From Flavobacterium sp. Root420 (lineage in GTDB: Bacteria > Bacteroidota > Bacteroidia > Flavobacteriales > Flavobacteriaceae): a stretch of 64,000 bases of DNA. The notes under the pieces are model-generated. The model had not been told where the DNA came from and made no database searches. It saw only the letters and a program-made list of their open reading frames with translations. Positions 52,435 to 63,000 of this stretch are shown here, piece after piece; within the stretch, counting starts at the first letter, position 1; every line of letters starts with the position of its first letter. The stretch covers positions 288,687-352,686 of the forward strand of contig NZ_LMEF01000023.1 of the NCBI RefSeq assembly GCF_001427905.1. The letters are read 5' to 3'. Position numbers and translations under genes: made by a program.

Positions 52435-55104
52435 ATGTTAGCTCCTATTTTAAGAATTTATTATAAAGTCAAAAGATTTTGTTCTATGCCTTTTACAGCA
52501 GTTTTATTTTTATTTTTTATTTTGCCATTAGTAACCTGTCCCTCTTGGGGACAGGTGGTGCAAAAAAAACAGCTTACCCCTTTTGATTATCATCTCTGGG
52601 GCGAGGTTCATTTGGATAAAATTTCACCAGATGAACAATGGATAAGTTATAGCTTAACTTATGAAAATGGTGTTGATACAGTATTTGTACGCAACATTAA
52701 CAATCTTAAAACCTATCATACTGCGGGTGGTTACAATACAAACTTTACCCGCAATCTTTTTTTTATATCTCAAAGCGGAGAAAATCTGGAGCTTCTAAAT
52801 CTACAGACAGGTACATCGGAAACTATCTCAGGCGTTCATGAATATTCATACAACCAAGAAACTAATCATTTGATTTATTTAATTACATCAGATTCGAACA
52901 AGAATACCTTGGTAATTCGATCTCTGGCAGACGGCTCAGTTAAGGAAATACAGGAAGCTGAAAAGTATTCAATGAGTCCTAAAGGGAATTGGGTGGTATA
53001 TAGCAGTATACTAAAGAAGAAAAAATTATTATCCCTAATTAATCTGAAGAAATTAAATACTGAAAAATGGATTCATATAGACTCCGCTGATCAGTTAGAT
53101 GGTTTTACATGGCAGATGCAAGGAAATTCAATTTCGTTTCTAGCGAGCTCTGCAGGGGAAATTAGTAACATTTTTTTCTATAATTTAAATACTGATAAAT
53201 TAAGCAGACTCAATCCGCAGACTCAACCAAATTTCCCCTCAAATACAGCTATCTTGTATCAGAAAGGTTCAGTTTATAACATCTTGATTTCCGCTGACAG
53301 TCAAAGAGTCTTCTTCCATGTAAAGGAAAAAACTTCTGATAAAACAAAAAAAACTGAATCAGACGTTGAGATATGGAATGGCAACGACAAATGGATTCAC
53401 ACCCAGGAAAAACATGTCGGAGATTTTAAAACATCGCCAAAAGTCGCTGTGTGGCAGCCTCCATTAAATCAGTTTAATCCAATTAGTTCGGAAGAACTGC
53501 CTTCGCTTATGCTTTCTGGAGATTTTAAATCCGCTATATTATCAAATCCTAAAGACTATGAGCCCCAGTTTGAAGATGAGGGCCCAAGAGATTATTATAT
53601 CTTGGATCTGAGTACTTTTGAAAAGAAACTGCTTCTCAAAAGGCAATCCCTAATGACAGGTGCAATTATCCCTTCACCAAGCGGAAAGTACATTGCATAC
53701 TTTAAAGAAAATAACTGGTGGGTTTATGATATTTCGACAGGTAGTCATAAAAATATTACAATTCGAACCGGAGCTAAATTTATTGCAAAAGAAAGACAGC
53801 TTGCACCTGAAACTTTCTGCGGTAGTCCGGGCTGGACAACCGGTGACAAAGAAATTCTAATTTATGATCAATATGATTTGTGGGCTATCTCGCCGGATGG
53901 AAATAACTTTAGAAAACTGACTCATGGACGAGAATTAAAAATCTCCTATCGAATAGCGAAACCTTCTGATAAAAAAGGCGGCGGTTATTTATACAATGGG
54001 CCAACGGCTGACGTTTATGATCTCTCAGCAGGTCTTTTTCTTAGAGCAAAAGATGAAGATCTAAAGACCGGGTATTATAAATGGAATGAAAAAACCGGTG
54101 AAAAACCGATTGTATTTGAAGACAGGTTTATTGATGAACTTCATTACAATTTTAATGGAAAACACATCTTCTACAGAAATCAAAAATTCGACAAATCTCC
54201 TGAACTTTTTGTAAAGAATCTTTTCGGAAAAACAATTTCTTTATTTGAAAGCAATCCTCAGCAGCAGAAGTATTTTTGGGGAAGATCAGAACTAATTAAA
54301 TACAAAAATTCAAAGGGGGAAAATCTGCACGGTGCACTCTTCTACCCTGCCAATTATGATCCACAAAAGAAGTACCCAATGATTGTGGAAATTTATGAAA
54401 TCGAATCTAAGAATCTTCACATTTATGATAATCCTACTCTTTACAATGAAAATGGTTTTAATATAAGCGTGCTTACAACTCAGGGCTATTTTGTTTTTTT
54501 GCCGGATATTATCCATGAGGATCAAAATCCTGGGATTTCGGCCGCTGATTGTGTTATATCAGGAACTAAAGAGGTACTTGAAAAAAAGATAATAGATCCA
54601 GATAAAATTGGTCTTGCGGGCCACTCATTCGGGGGATATGAATCTGCTTTTATTATTACGCAGACTTCGATCTTTAAAGCAGCCGTTGCAAGCGGTGCTA
54701 TTACAGATTTAAACAGCTTTTTTTATACAGTAAGCCAGCTCTCTGGAAAGCCTGACATGTGGCGATTCGCAACCGAACAATGGCGAATGAAAGCAGCGCC
54801 CTATGAAGCTCCCTTGTCCTATAATGCAAATTCACCTATAACGATGGTCGATAAAATTACAACCCCGGTTCTTATATGGACTGGAAAGAAGGATGAGGTC
54901 GTTGATACAGACCAAAGTCAGGAATTCTATTTAGCATTACGCAGATTGCGAAAGCAAAACATAATGCTATTATATCCAGATGAAAGCCACCTTATCGTGA
55001 AGCCTGCAAACCAAAAGGATATATCTCAGAGGATACTAAACTGGTTTGATTATTTTCTAAAAGAAGACCATTCTTTTCAGTGGATCAATGATGGCATAGA
55101 ATAA
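52435..55104 (+). CDS. Secreted prolyl-oligopeptidase family (S9) peptidase
   Basis: I take the ATG at 52435 (889 residues); a second start at 52486 also precedes the signal sequence (LFLFFILPLV, then CPSWGQ). A beta-propeller occupies the first 60 percent. The alpha/beta hydrolase domain has Ser in GHSFGGYES (about residue 730), Asp in GKKDEVVD and His in DESHLIVK. Such enzymes cut short peptides. Its coupling with SusC/SusD suggests it processes imported or surface peptides in the periplasm. Confidence 0.9.
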   Translation: MLAPILRIYYKVKRFCSMPFTAVLFLFFILPLVTCPSWGQVVQKKQLTPFDYHLWGEVHLDKISPDEQWISYSLTYENGVDTVFVRNINNLKTYHTAGGYNTNFTRNLFFISQSGENLELLNLQTGTSETISGVHEYSYNQETNHLIYLITSDSNKNTLVIRSLADGSVKEIQEAEKYSMSPKGNWVVYSSILKKKKLLSLINLKKLNTEKWIHIDSADQLDGFTWQMQGNSISFLASSAGEISNIFFYNLNTDKLSRLNPQTQPNFPSNTAILYQKGSVYNILISADSQRVFFHVKEKTSDKTKKTESDVEIWNGNDKWIHTQEKHVGDFKTSPKVAVWQPPLNQFNPISSEELPSLMLSGDFKSAILSNPKDYEPQFEDEGPRDYYILDLSTFEKKLLLKRQSLMTGAIIPSPSGKYIAYFKENNWWVYDISTGSHKNITIRTGAKFIAKERQLAPETFCGSPGWTTGDKEILIYDQYDLWAISPDGNNFRKLTHGRELKISYRIAKPSDKKGGGYLYNGPTADVYDLSAGLFLRAKDEDLKTGYYKWNEKTGEKPIVFEDRFIDELHYNFNGKHIFYRNQKFDKSPELFVKNLFGKTISLFESNPQQQKYFWGRSELIKYKNSKGENLHGALFYPANYDPQKKYPMIVEIYEIESKNLHIYDNPTLYNENGFNISVLTTQGYFVFLPDIIHEDQNPGISAADCVISGTKEVLEKKIIDPDKIGLAGHSFGGYESAFIITQTSIFKAAVASGAITDLNSFFYTVSQLSGKPDMWRFATEQWRMKAAPYEAPLSYNANSPITMVDKITTPVLIWTGKKDEVVDTDQSQEFYLALRRLRKQNIMLLYPDESHLIVKPANQKDISQRILNWFDYFLKEDHSFQWINDGIE

Positions 55105-55167
55105 CTTATTAAGGGTAGAGCAATTCAAAAAAGAACAGCAATACCCTTTTTAATATATAATAATGTC

Positions 55168-55443
55168 TTATGGCCGATACAATATTTCAATACAATTACC
55201 AGTATTATCTTTACCATAGGCAATTGGTCCGGAGGTAATTCCAAGACGGCAAATAAAAGGACTTAAATCACCGCAGTTGACCGGAATGTCCGTGCAATGC
55301 CCCTGTGCATTTATCACGTATCCTATCCTTGGAACAGCTATTTTTTCAAATACTTTCTGTGTATTTTTAGTTGCGATAGCTCCTAAAATCCCCAATATAG
55401 AAAAGCTAATTGGAAGTATATTTTTTAATAATAAATTTTGCAT
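55168..55443 (-). CDS. Small exported cysteine-rich protein (DUF6520-like), copy B
   Basis: A 91-residue protein with an N-terminal hydrophobic signal-like segment (about 8-24) and a conserved mature part: GYVINAQGHCTDIPVNC, then FICRLGITSGPIAYGKD, NC and LYRP. Four cysteines are shared with the neighbour at 55547. The family is known to me only as a Bacteroidetes domain of unknown function. Convergent with the peptidase gene, it lies after its paralogue. It may be a substrate, a pheromone-like peptide or a surface protein of the SusCD unit. Confidence 0.78.
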   Translation of the reverse strand: MQNLLLKNILPISFSILGILGAIATKNTQKVFEKIAVPRIGYVINAQGHCTDIPVNCGDLSPFICRLGITSGPIAYGKDNTGNCIEILYRP

Positions 55444-55488
55444 ATCGTGATTTTTAAATTCAATTTATAATAACTTTTACCTAAAAAC

Positions 55489-55514
55489 AATGCAGTTCCA
55501 AATGGAACTGCATT
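55489..55514 (-). terminator. Terminator between the two small exported protein genes
   Basis: AATGCAGTTCC and GGAACTGCATT make an 11-bp perfect stem with a short loop; GTTTTT follows on the leftward strand. It lies 33 bases after the copy A stop, so copy A would be made in excess of copy B. Confidence 0.75.
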
Positions 55515-55546
55515 GCCCTTTTGATCTGAACTTTAGTACTTCCATC

Positions 55547-55825
55547 TTATGGGCGATACAATGGTTGCACACAGTTATTTTGTGCATCTTTGTTGTATGC
55601 CACGGGTCCTGAAGTAATTCCAAGGCGACAAAGGAAAGCGCTAGGGGTATCATCACAATTCACAGCTGTGTCTGTACATTTACCCTGAGCATTTGCAAGA
55701 TATCCAATCTTAGGCGGAGCATCACTTTTCGATGCACTTTGCATAGATGTTGTTACAAAAGCTCCTGAAATTCCCAACACGGCAACAGCAATAGGCGCCA
55801 TGTTTTTAATAAATAACTTTTTCAT
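55547..55825 (-). CDS. Small exported cysteine-rich protein (DUF6520-like), copy A
   Basis: A 92-residue protein paralogous to copy B: GYLANAQGKCTDTAVNC, FLCRLGITSGPVAYNKD, NC and LYRP are shared. The N-terminus has a hydrophobic export segment (IAVAVLGISGAFV). Four cysteines would favour disulfides after export. The gene is downstream of the MauE/DoxX-like gene (100-base gap), whose product could supply redox chemistry; this is inference. Confidence 0.78.
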   Translation of the reverse strand: MKKLFIKNMAPIAVAVLGISGAFVTTSMQSASKSDAPPKIGYLANAQGKCTDTAVNCDDTPSAFLCRLGITSGPVAYNKDAQNNCVQPLYRP

Positions 55826-55925
55826 GATATTGAATTTTTAAATTATTATTTGATCTACTTTTTTTTACAGGTGTTCGATCTTTTTCCTGACACTGGCCAG
55901 TATATTTTTCATTTTCAATATGAAA

Positions 55926-57446
55926 TTAAATAGATTTCATTTCTTTTTTAAGTACTTGTTGCAGTTCGTAAACCACTAGGTCATTGCCTACTAAGGCATA
56001 CAAATGTGAAGGAGTCACAATAAAAGAATTAAGCTTATTACTTTCAGTGTGGTAAATTGGAAAACTCATCAAGTAGGAGTTCTTATTTAAATCATATACA
56101 TCAATTATAAATGATTGTGCCCATAGCTTGTCATTTTCAAATTTTCCTTTTACCTGCGAGTGAACAAAAAGTAAATTTTTACAGACAGCAGCATGTGCAT
56201 TGACAACAAATGGCGGTGAGGACATCGCGTATTGTTTTCCATTATCAAGTGATGATACTTTAATTTTAGCATGCCTGATTGTATCTATCGTATGGCTTCT
56301 ATAAACCAATTTGCCCGTGTTTCCAATGACCATAAATTCATTGCGGTAGTAATACAGATAGATAATGTTTTTTAATTCTTCACTGAAGAGCATAGTCCCG
56401 TCTGTATCAAAAATTCCACCGCCCTGCGCCTGCAGCAGCTCTCTGCTGTATTTTATTTTCGGAATACTGTCGTTGTTGAAAATTCCCAGAACATTTGCCG
56501 CATTTTTTGCATTGTTGGATCTGAATATAACTGTGCTGCTATCAACCGGTGAAACTAAGGTAAAATAAGGAACCCCCTTAAGTTCTTTTGTTATTCTCCA
56601 GTGGCTTATATTTCCTCTAAATATAGCGGGAACAGAACCATCCGTCAAATAAAAATAGGATCCCTTAACTAAAATCTTTACGTTTCTAAAAGGTATCTTT
56701 TTAGGATCAAAAGCGATGGAATGTTTTACTAGATTTTGCATGCTGTCCATTGACAAAACATGCAGCGGATCAGTGTAATTTCCGAGAAATATCTTGCTGC
56801 TATTAGAACCCGCCAGATAAAAAGAATTAAACTTTAAATCCTTTGCAGAGCTGAACACAACCGGATGTTGTGTATAACGTCTAATGAATGGATTATTATG
56901 ATGCATTATATCTTCAGAACTCAAAAATAAAATTATAACGCTACCGATGCTCAAAAAAACAATAACCGAAATCCATTTGATGGAACTAAAACGTCTCGAT
57001 CTATTGCCAAAGTAGTCTGGGAAATCACTGCTGAATTTGATAGCTGTCATGGCGAGAATCATAAACACAATATTAAAAATCAAATGCACGTTCCAGCTCA
57101 TCTTTTCCAATATCCCGCCGCATGAACAAGGAACAAAAGAACTATAATGCAATATGATAAAAATATAAGCAGTAAACATTGTCATCAAACTTAATGATGC
57201 TTTTAAGCCTGTCCTACGGCACTTGGGAATGATAAGCAGTGCCGTTATTGTCAGCTCAAATAAAGGAACCAGCCATGACACCCAGGAAGCAAATGCACTT
57301 AAAAGAGGTGATTGCCCTAACTGGACCTGAAAATTCTCAAAATCTAATAACTTACTTACTGCTGCATAAACAAATAGCAGTACATATAAAAGAGCAACAA
57401 CTTCTACAAAAACACTTTTATAATTGAATTGAATTTTCATAATCAA
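55926..57446 (-). CDS. MauE/DoxX-like membrane protein with C-terminal extracytoplasmic domain
   Basis: A 506-residue protein. Four membrane helices (about 11-33, 55-73, 85-103, 120-137) form a MauE/DoxX-like unit with Cys107 and Cys109 in FVPCSCGGILEKM, typical of the redox-associated subgroup. A fifth helix at about 158-175 anchors a C-terminal domain of about 325 residues that looks like a beta propeller of repeated FLxGNYTD- and YALVGNDLVVYE-type blades. It is divergent to nothing nearby and precedes the two cysteine-rich peptide genes, so a role in their oxidation or export is likely. Confidence 0.82.
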   Translation of the reverse strand: MIMKIQFNYKSVFVEVVALLYVLLFVYAAVSKLLDFENFQVQLGQSPLLSAFASWVSWLVPLFELTITALLIIPKCRRTGLKASLSLMTMFTAYIFIILHYSSFVPCSCGGILEKMSWNVHLIFNIVFMILAMTAIKFSSDFPDYFGNRSRRFSSIKWISVIVFLSIGSVIILFLSSEDIMHHNNPFIRRYTQHPVVFSSAKDLKFNSFYLAGSNSSKIFLGNYTDPLHVLSMDSMQNLVKHSIAFDPKKIPFRNVKILVKGSYFYLTDGSVPAIFRGNISHWRITKELKGVPYFTLVSPVDSSTVIFRSNNAKNAANVLGIFNNDSIPKIKYSRELLQAQGGGIFDTDGTMLFSEELKNIIYLYYYRNEFMVIGNTGKLVYRSHTIDTIRHAKIKVSSLDNGKQYAMSSPPFVVNAHAAVCKNLLFVHSQVKGKFENDKLWAQSFIIDVYDLNKNSYLMSFPIYHTESNKLNSFIVTPSHLYALVGNDLVVYELQQVLKKEMKSI

Positions 57447-57652
57447 AAAGTTTTACATGTGTTCCTTTTATACAATACAATCAGAAAAAGATCACATACA
57501 AATGTAGGAGTGTTATCTCAGAAAGATATAATTAAAAACGTGCCAAAAAGATTAAGAAACGTGCCAATTTCAATACACGATAACCTATTAAATGAAAAGC
57601 GTCTAATAAATTAATGCAATCTATTAAACGCCTATTTTTCATTTTTTTTTAA

Positions 57653-57943
57653 CTATGCTTTACATGCGTCGCTCAAGGTTGTTAATTTTTGGTTGAGTTC
57701 TACAAGACCTGCTTTTTGCAGGCATTCATCGGAAAGATTTTTGAGTTCAGATAATCCTTCTTGAGAGATACTTGACAGCAGGCCGGCATCATCTTCCTTC
57801 AAATCCAATCCTTTGCCAATTACATGGCTGAGAAGTAGTACATTTTTGCGTGAAATTTTCAAATCAATCTTCACCACCTCACTCATTCCAGGGATACTCA
57901 ATACTGTATCATACACCTTGGAAACTTCATCTTTTGTAATCAT
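57653..57943 (-). CDS. Small helical protein of unknown function
   Basis: A 96-residue soluble protein with the phrases DTVLSIPGMSEVVKIDLKISRK, NVLLLSHVIGKGL and SLEEL-like helices, ending in CKA. It has no signal or membrane segment. It sits alone between the Sus cluster and the oriT region. I recall similar small proteins in Flavobacteriia elements but know of no function; it may belong to the transfer module. Confidence 0.65.
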   Translation of the reverse strand: MITKDEVSKVYDTVLSIPGMSEVVKIDLKISRKNVLLLSHVIGKGLDLKEDDAGLLSSISQEGLSELKNLSDECLQKAGLVELNQKLTTLSDACKA

Positions 57944-58279
57944 AATTTCAGCGTTTTATATTAATAATTTCCTGATGTAAAATTAAGAAGCTCCTCTGAT
58001 ATTATTCACTTCAAAATCTGGCGATGATTGTACAGCCTTTTAAGCTTTGCTAATTTCGTACTGTGATTAATAAGTCAAATTAAATTTTATAATTTTTAAA
58101 CCGCAATTAATTAAATTTCATATTTAGCCATTTATTTAATAGAAGCTTAAAGATTGCCACGTTCCTGCAATCGGCCAGATGAACGGTTGTCGGACAACCG
58201 GATCTGGCTGATCTATCCTCGGAACTCGGGATCAGTGACACTGAGAAGCCAAAAAAGAGTTTGATAACAATGAAAATTA
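57944..58279. other. Intergenic region with candidate origin of transfer
   Basis: This 336-base gap precedes the mobilisation genes and contains several dyads, described under the separate oriT entry. The remainder is AT-rich with no gene apparent. A leftward 68-codon frame at 58107-58313 overlaps both the hairpins and the start of the accessory gene and is not credible. Confidence 0.6.
58174..58242. other. Candidate oriT: nested hairpins upstream of the relaxase genes
   Basis: GCCAGAT at 58174-58180 pairs with ATCTGGC at 58202-58208. Inside it CGGTTGTC and GACAACCG at 58184-58200 form a perfect inner palindrome with a one-base centre. A second dyad CTGATC/GATCAG follows at 58208-58235, and CAGTGACACTG overlaps it at 58233-58243. 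Dyads next to a nick site directly upstream of a MobC-like and relaxase gene pair are characteristic of oriT; the nic site itself cannot be read. Confidence 0.55.
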
Positions 58280-58678
58280 ATGATGATGGAAAGAGAAAAT
58301 TCAAACAGATCACGTAGAATTACCCTAAGACTGACACTGGAAGAATATGCTAAAATTGAGCGCAAATACAAAGAGAGTACGTGTCGTAAGCTTAGCGATT
58401 ATATACGCAGGCATTTATTTAACAAGCCCATAACAACCTATTACCGAAATCAATCTATAGATGATGCTATGGAAGAAATTATAATAATGCGTAATGAGCT
58501 TAATGCCGTTGGGAACAATTTAAATCAGGTCGTAAAAAAGATGCATACCCTGCAGCAGATTCCTGAATTCAGAGAGTGGATTGTCCGTTATGAAGAGGAA
58601 AGAAAGATTCTTTTTCAAAAGATAAATGAAATTCAAAATCATATTTATAAAATCACGGAGATATGGTTGCAATTATAA
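58280..58678 (+). CDS. Relaxosome accessory protein, MobC-like (ribbon-helix-helix)
   Basis: A 132-residue protein. The N-terminus (RRITLRLTLEEYAKIERKY) fits a ribbon-helix-helix DNA-binding fold; the segment NELNAVGNNLNQVVKKMHT is the MobC signature that binds oriT and opens it. It overlaps the relaxase gene by 16 bases, a usual arrangement in mobilisation modules. In Bacteroidetes ICE nomenclature this gene is sometimes called mobA. Confidence 0.9.
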   Translation: MMMERENSNRSRRITLRLTLEEYAKIERKYKESTCRKLSDYIRRHLFNKPITTYYRNQSIDDAMEEIIIMRNELNAVGNNLNQVVKKMHTLQQIPEFREWIVRYEEERKILFQKINEIQNHIYKITEIWLQL

Positions 58679-59931
58679 AAACAAGCCATGCCATCAGAAG
58701 TGTTTTAAATTACAATGAAAATAAAGTACAAAAAGGTGTGGCAGAGTGTATCGGTGCAGGAAACTATCCCGTTGATGTAGAAAAATTAACTTATTTTGCA
58801 AAGCTAAATCGCTTTACAAAAAGACTTGCATTAAACGAAAATACCAAGAGAAACAGCGTACATATATCCCTCAATTTTGATCCGTCAGAACATCATTCCA
58901 AAGATAAACTAATGGGTATTGCGGAAGTATATATGGACAAAATAGGCTTTGGAAAACAACCCTATCTCGTCTATCAGCATCACGATGCTGGACATCCGCA
59001 CGTACATATAGTTTCTATAAATATCGAAAGGGATGGCAGACGAATTGATCTGCATCATTTGGGTATAAGAAAGTCAGAACCTGCGAGAAAGGAAATAGAA
59101 AAATTATTTGGACTTGTAAAGGCAGAAGGGCGAAAAAACAGAGAGCAGTTTAATTTAAAACCCATTTCAATAAGCAGAGTTCGCTACGGAAAGATTGAAT
59201 CCAAGAAAGCCTTAAGCAATGTTATAAACACAATAATAAATGAGTACAAATATTCTAGCCTTCCCGAACTTAATGCGGTACTGAAACAATACAATGTTTT
59301 GGCTGATCGTGGCAGTGAAAAATCAAGAGTATTCTTAGCTAGTGGACTAGTGTATAGAACATTGGATGAAAAAGGAAATCCTACAGGTGTTCCCATTAAA
59401 GCCAGTGATTTTTATTTTAAACCTACCTTAAAACTGCTGGGAGAGAAATTTAAGCAGAATCAAATAAGAAAAACATCCGACAAGGTGCGGGTAAAAAATG
59501 CTATTAATATGGCATTGCTCAGAGAGCACGCAATGCCAGTAAGCAAACTTGCAAAACTATTAGAAAAAGAGGGAATCTGTACTGTTTTTAGAAGAAGTAC
59601 TGAAGGTATGCTTTACGGTGTTACATACATTGACCACACGACAAGAAATGTTTTTAACGGAAGTAGTCTGGGAAAAGAATACAGTGCAAAAGCTATAGAA
59701 GAAAGATGTGGATTAAGGGATGCAGTGAAAGATAAAAATAATCAGATGTATGAAAAATTGCCTTCTAAAGAATCTTTAATTGACAACCTTCAATATCAAA
59801 AAGAAAACTTAAATATTCCTGATCTGGTTAAGATATTGGATTTGCTGACACATGCAGAATATACTTCCGACTACATACCAAATCATTTGAAAAAGAAAAG
59901 AAACAAGAAAAGGAAAAGAGGACTTTCTTAA
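58663..59931 (+). CDS. Relaxase, MobA/VirD2 family (PF03432-type)
   Basis: A 422-residue relaxase that nicks oriT and pilots the transferred strand. The catalytic Tyr candidate is Tyr17 in SVLNYNENK. The histidine motif for the metal is YQHHDAGHPHVHIV at about 104-117. The C-terminal part is a basic helical domain ending with a Lys/Arg tail. It overlaps the MobC-like gene upstream. In CTnDOT-like elements it would be MobB. The coupling protein is not in this window; a defence gene stands immediately downstream instead. Confidence 0.93.
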   Translation: MVAIIKTSHAIRSVLNYNENKVQKGVAECIGAGNYPVDVEKLTYFAKLNRFTKRLALNENTKRNSVHISLNFDPSEHHSKDKLMGIAEVYMDKIGFGKQPYLVYQHHDAGHPHVHIVSINIERDGRRIDLHHLGIRKSEPARKEIEKLFGLVKAEGRKNREQFNLKPISISRVRYGKIESKKALSNVINTIINEYKYSSLPELNAVLKQYNVLADRGSEKSRVFLASGLVYRTLDEKGNPTGVPIKASDFYFKPTLKLLGEKFKQNQIRKTSDKVRVKNAINMALLREHAMPVSKLAKLLEKEGICTVFRRSTEGMLYGVTYIDHTTRNVFNGSSLGKEYSAKAIEERCGLRDAVKDKNNQMYEKLPSKESLIDNLQYQKENLNIPDLVKILDLLTHAEYTSDYIPNHLKKKRNKKRKRGLS

Positions 59932-60074
59932 TAATTAAAAAATAACTTAAGTAATAAAATTTTTTATTACATCCTGTTTATCCTCTTTATTTTACTTGCA
60001 TATTAGTTTGCTCCTTTGATAAATTATTGCATTACTTGAATCTTTTTATTAAGCTTTTATTTTTGTATATTTCA

Positions 60075-63000
60075 TTAGTTTGCTTTTTTAAATTTAAGAA
60101 TAAAATTGTCGTTTACGACTGTAAAAAGTTCATTATCCGTAAAGGATTTTCCTTTATAATCAAACAATCCTTGTATTTTTTCAATTTTTAATTCTGATAT
60201 ATTATCAATGTTTCTAACGAGAAATACTTCATAGTTTCTCTTTAGTCTTTCTCCAACCTTAACTTCATTTGAAGTTATATGAAATGCATCTTCCCATCCG
60301 ACTACTTTTACTTCTACCTTTCTTGAATGTTTGGCCCCTTTTGGTAAATACATCAGATCATATCCTAACCCATCGACACCATCCAGATTAACACCGCAAT
60401 CCTTGGCATAACCCGAAACCCATTTTACATCAGATTTGTTTTCACTAATTTCTAAAAGATGTTTGTAAACAATATATTCGCCTAAAAAACCTATTTCTTC
60501 TTTAGGCTTTTTCGTATTTAAGCCTCTTGATCTTCCACTTCCTGATGGGCTGCCTTTTCCATTTATAATGTCTTTTTTAGCAATTTTTACATTGGCAAAT
60601 CCAATTTTTTTTATTTCTACATCAGATAATAAATTATCTATTTGTTTTTTTAAATCTAATAAGTCATTGTAAAATATAGGTTCTTTACCAAATACAATTC
60701 TGTTGGATTTTGATGGAGTTGTATTTGAATCTGATTTTTCAGCAATATTTTTTCCAAGCCAGGTTTTAAATGATACATCAATTTGAGGAAATTCATTTTC
60801 AAAAAACAGTAATGATTGTATGGAATAACTCTCTTGAATAAATTGGTTGAAAAGCTTCTTATCAAGATCAGGTGTCTTAACCATTTCCCATACTTTTTCA
60901 GTATTTAAAGCATACAGAACACTCCAGTCGATTATTTCGCCACCTGCGTTCAAGTCAATCTCAAATAATTCATTTGTAATTGTTTTTAAATCGCTTATTA
61001 CATCAAAATTGACTTCATTAAAAGGTTCAGAAGTTAGATTTAAATAGGTATTAACCATCTCTAAAAATCTATTTTTAGGTAACTTATTGGCTAAACAAAA
61101 ATCATATAATATGCTCTTAAATTTTTCCAAGTTATCATTAACTGCTTCTTTAAAATTAATTTCATAAAGCAGTGAAATATTAATAGATGGATAATGAAAG
61201 GTATTGAATTGAGAAATTGTAATACCTGTCCTTTTAAATAAATTGATTATAAGTTCAGCGCTGACTTCTTCATTTAAATCCTGATAATTAATAAAATCAA
61301 TAGTGTTTAGAATTAGTTCCTGATTTTTTGGAAAATGTATCATTAATGCTTCTAATATTGCCTGATCTGTATCAGTCTTAATATTTAGCGTTTTGTTTTT
61401 AAAACACTTAACAAAAGCTTTCCAAAAATCGATTTTAGGGTTGCTGATTACACCTAATTTCTTTCTTGCATCGTTAAGTTTTTCCAAATTGATATCATCC
61501 GTTTCTGAACGTAATAATTCATCTCTAACCGAAGCACTTTTAGAGAATAGCTCTCTAATTTGAAGTCTCTGTGCGTCAACATCTAAGATTGCCGAAAAAA
61601 CTTCTGCAATTGTTGAACAGAAAAATATGCTCTCTTTCAGATCAATAATTTCATCAAAGAATATTGGAACTTTAATGAAAATTATATTTCTTTTTTTTAT
61701 GTATAAATATTCAAAATCATCTAATTCAAATATTTTTTGTTGTCCCGATATACTTAGTGTTGCAGTTAAATTAGATACTAATTGAAACTTTGTATTTTTA
61801 ATTATATTTTTCTCATTGCCACTGTCTTGTTCTTTTCTCAATACATAAACATAAGGTTTGAAATTTTCAATTTCCAATTCAAATTTTGAATTTAAAGTAT
61901 GCACCTCGGGAATACCAACCACATTTAAGTCAATATTGTCTAATGGCTGAACTCCAAATATCTTTTTAATTTTATCTTTTCCTCTTCGTCTCTCAATCTC
62001 AATGATATTGAACTGTTTTATTACTGTTTCACCATATCTTTTGTCATTAACATAATAAACTTCATTTAAAGGATAGTCAACTCCATCTTTGCAGAAAACC
62101 CTTCCTGATGTCATATAATTTTTATATTCACGATCCAGAGTGCTTATTTTAAACAGTGCTTTTTCATCATAGTTAACAGCAATTTGATTGTAAATTGTTT
62201 TCGCTTTTTTACCTGATGGATCTATCTCGGGTAATTTATGAAGTATAGTATAAATCATTTCAGGAGAAAGTGTATTTATAGTTTTATGAACTCCCACTAA
62301 ACTTAAGATATAATCAACTTTTTCTCTTTGAACTTGTTTTGATTTAAGAACATCATAATCAACTTTAGGCTTTTCAATTAAACCACTAAATTCCTCGTTA
62401 ATATATGCTGCTGATGAACATTTTGAAGGCTCTGTTTTAATAACTGCTTCTGTTTGCAACCAAGTAGAATGTTCTAATTTCCATTTAATGTAAGAAGTCA
62501 TCATACTGCCATTTATTTTACGGTAATTCCTCGTATTAAAAAAATCAAAATATATTAAACTGGAATGTGGTTCTATATTTTTATCGATCGAATTAAAGAT
62601 TTCTAAATCCTTGTCAATTAAGTTAATAATTGATTCTGATGTATTATTCAATAAAATTTTATCAAAATCATCAATTGATAAAACATTCACCGGACCATAT
62701 CCACCTGTTAATGTGTCTTTAAATTGTTTATAGCCTTTTTTGAAAGTATAATCACCTACAGAATTTCTGTAATTATAATTTTTCATAACGTAATCAGCAT
62801 AATCATCTTTAACTCTAACAGTTTCTTTTCTTGGATAATATGCTACACCCAGCCACTCGATATATTTTTTCCATTTGATTGTATTGAGAGCTTCTATTTC
62901 AAATTTCAGATGAGATGCTATTAATTTTGCTTTGTCATAACTATAGATTTCCTCCGCCAGCGGATTACCATATTCTTTTCCGAAGTATAATTTATTAGCC

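Noticed and set aside
57429..57614. 61-codon rightward frame
   Set aside because: No conserved features; basic AT-rich composition in an otherwise empty gap.
58107..58313. 68-codon leftward frame over the oriT region
   Set aside because: It crosses the inverted repeats and the start of the MobC-like gene.
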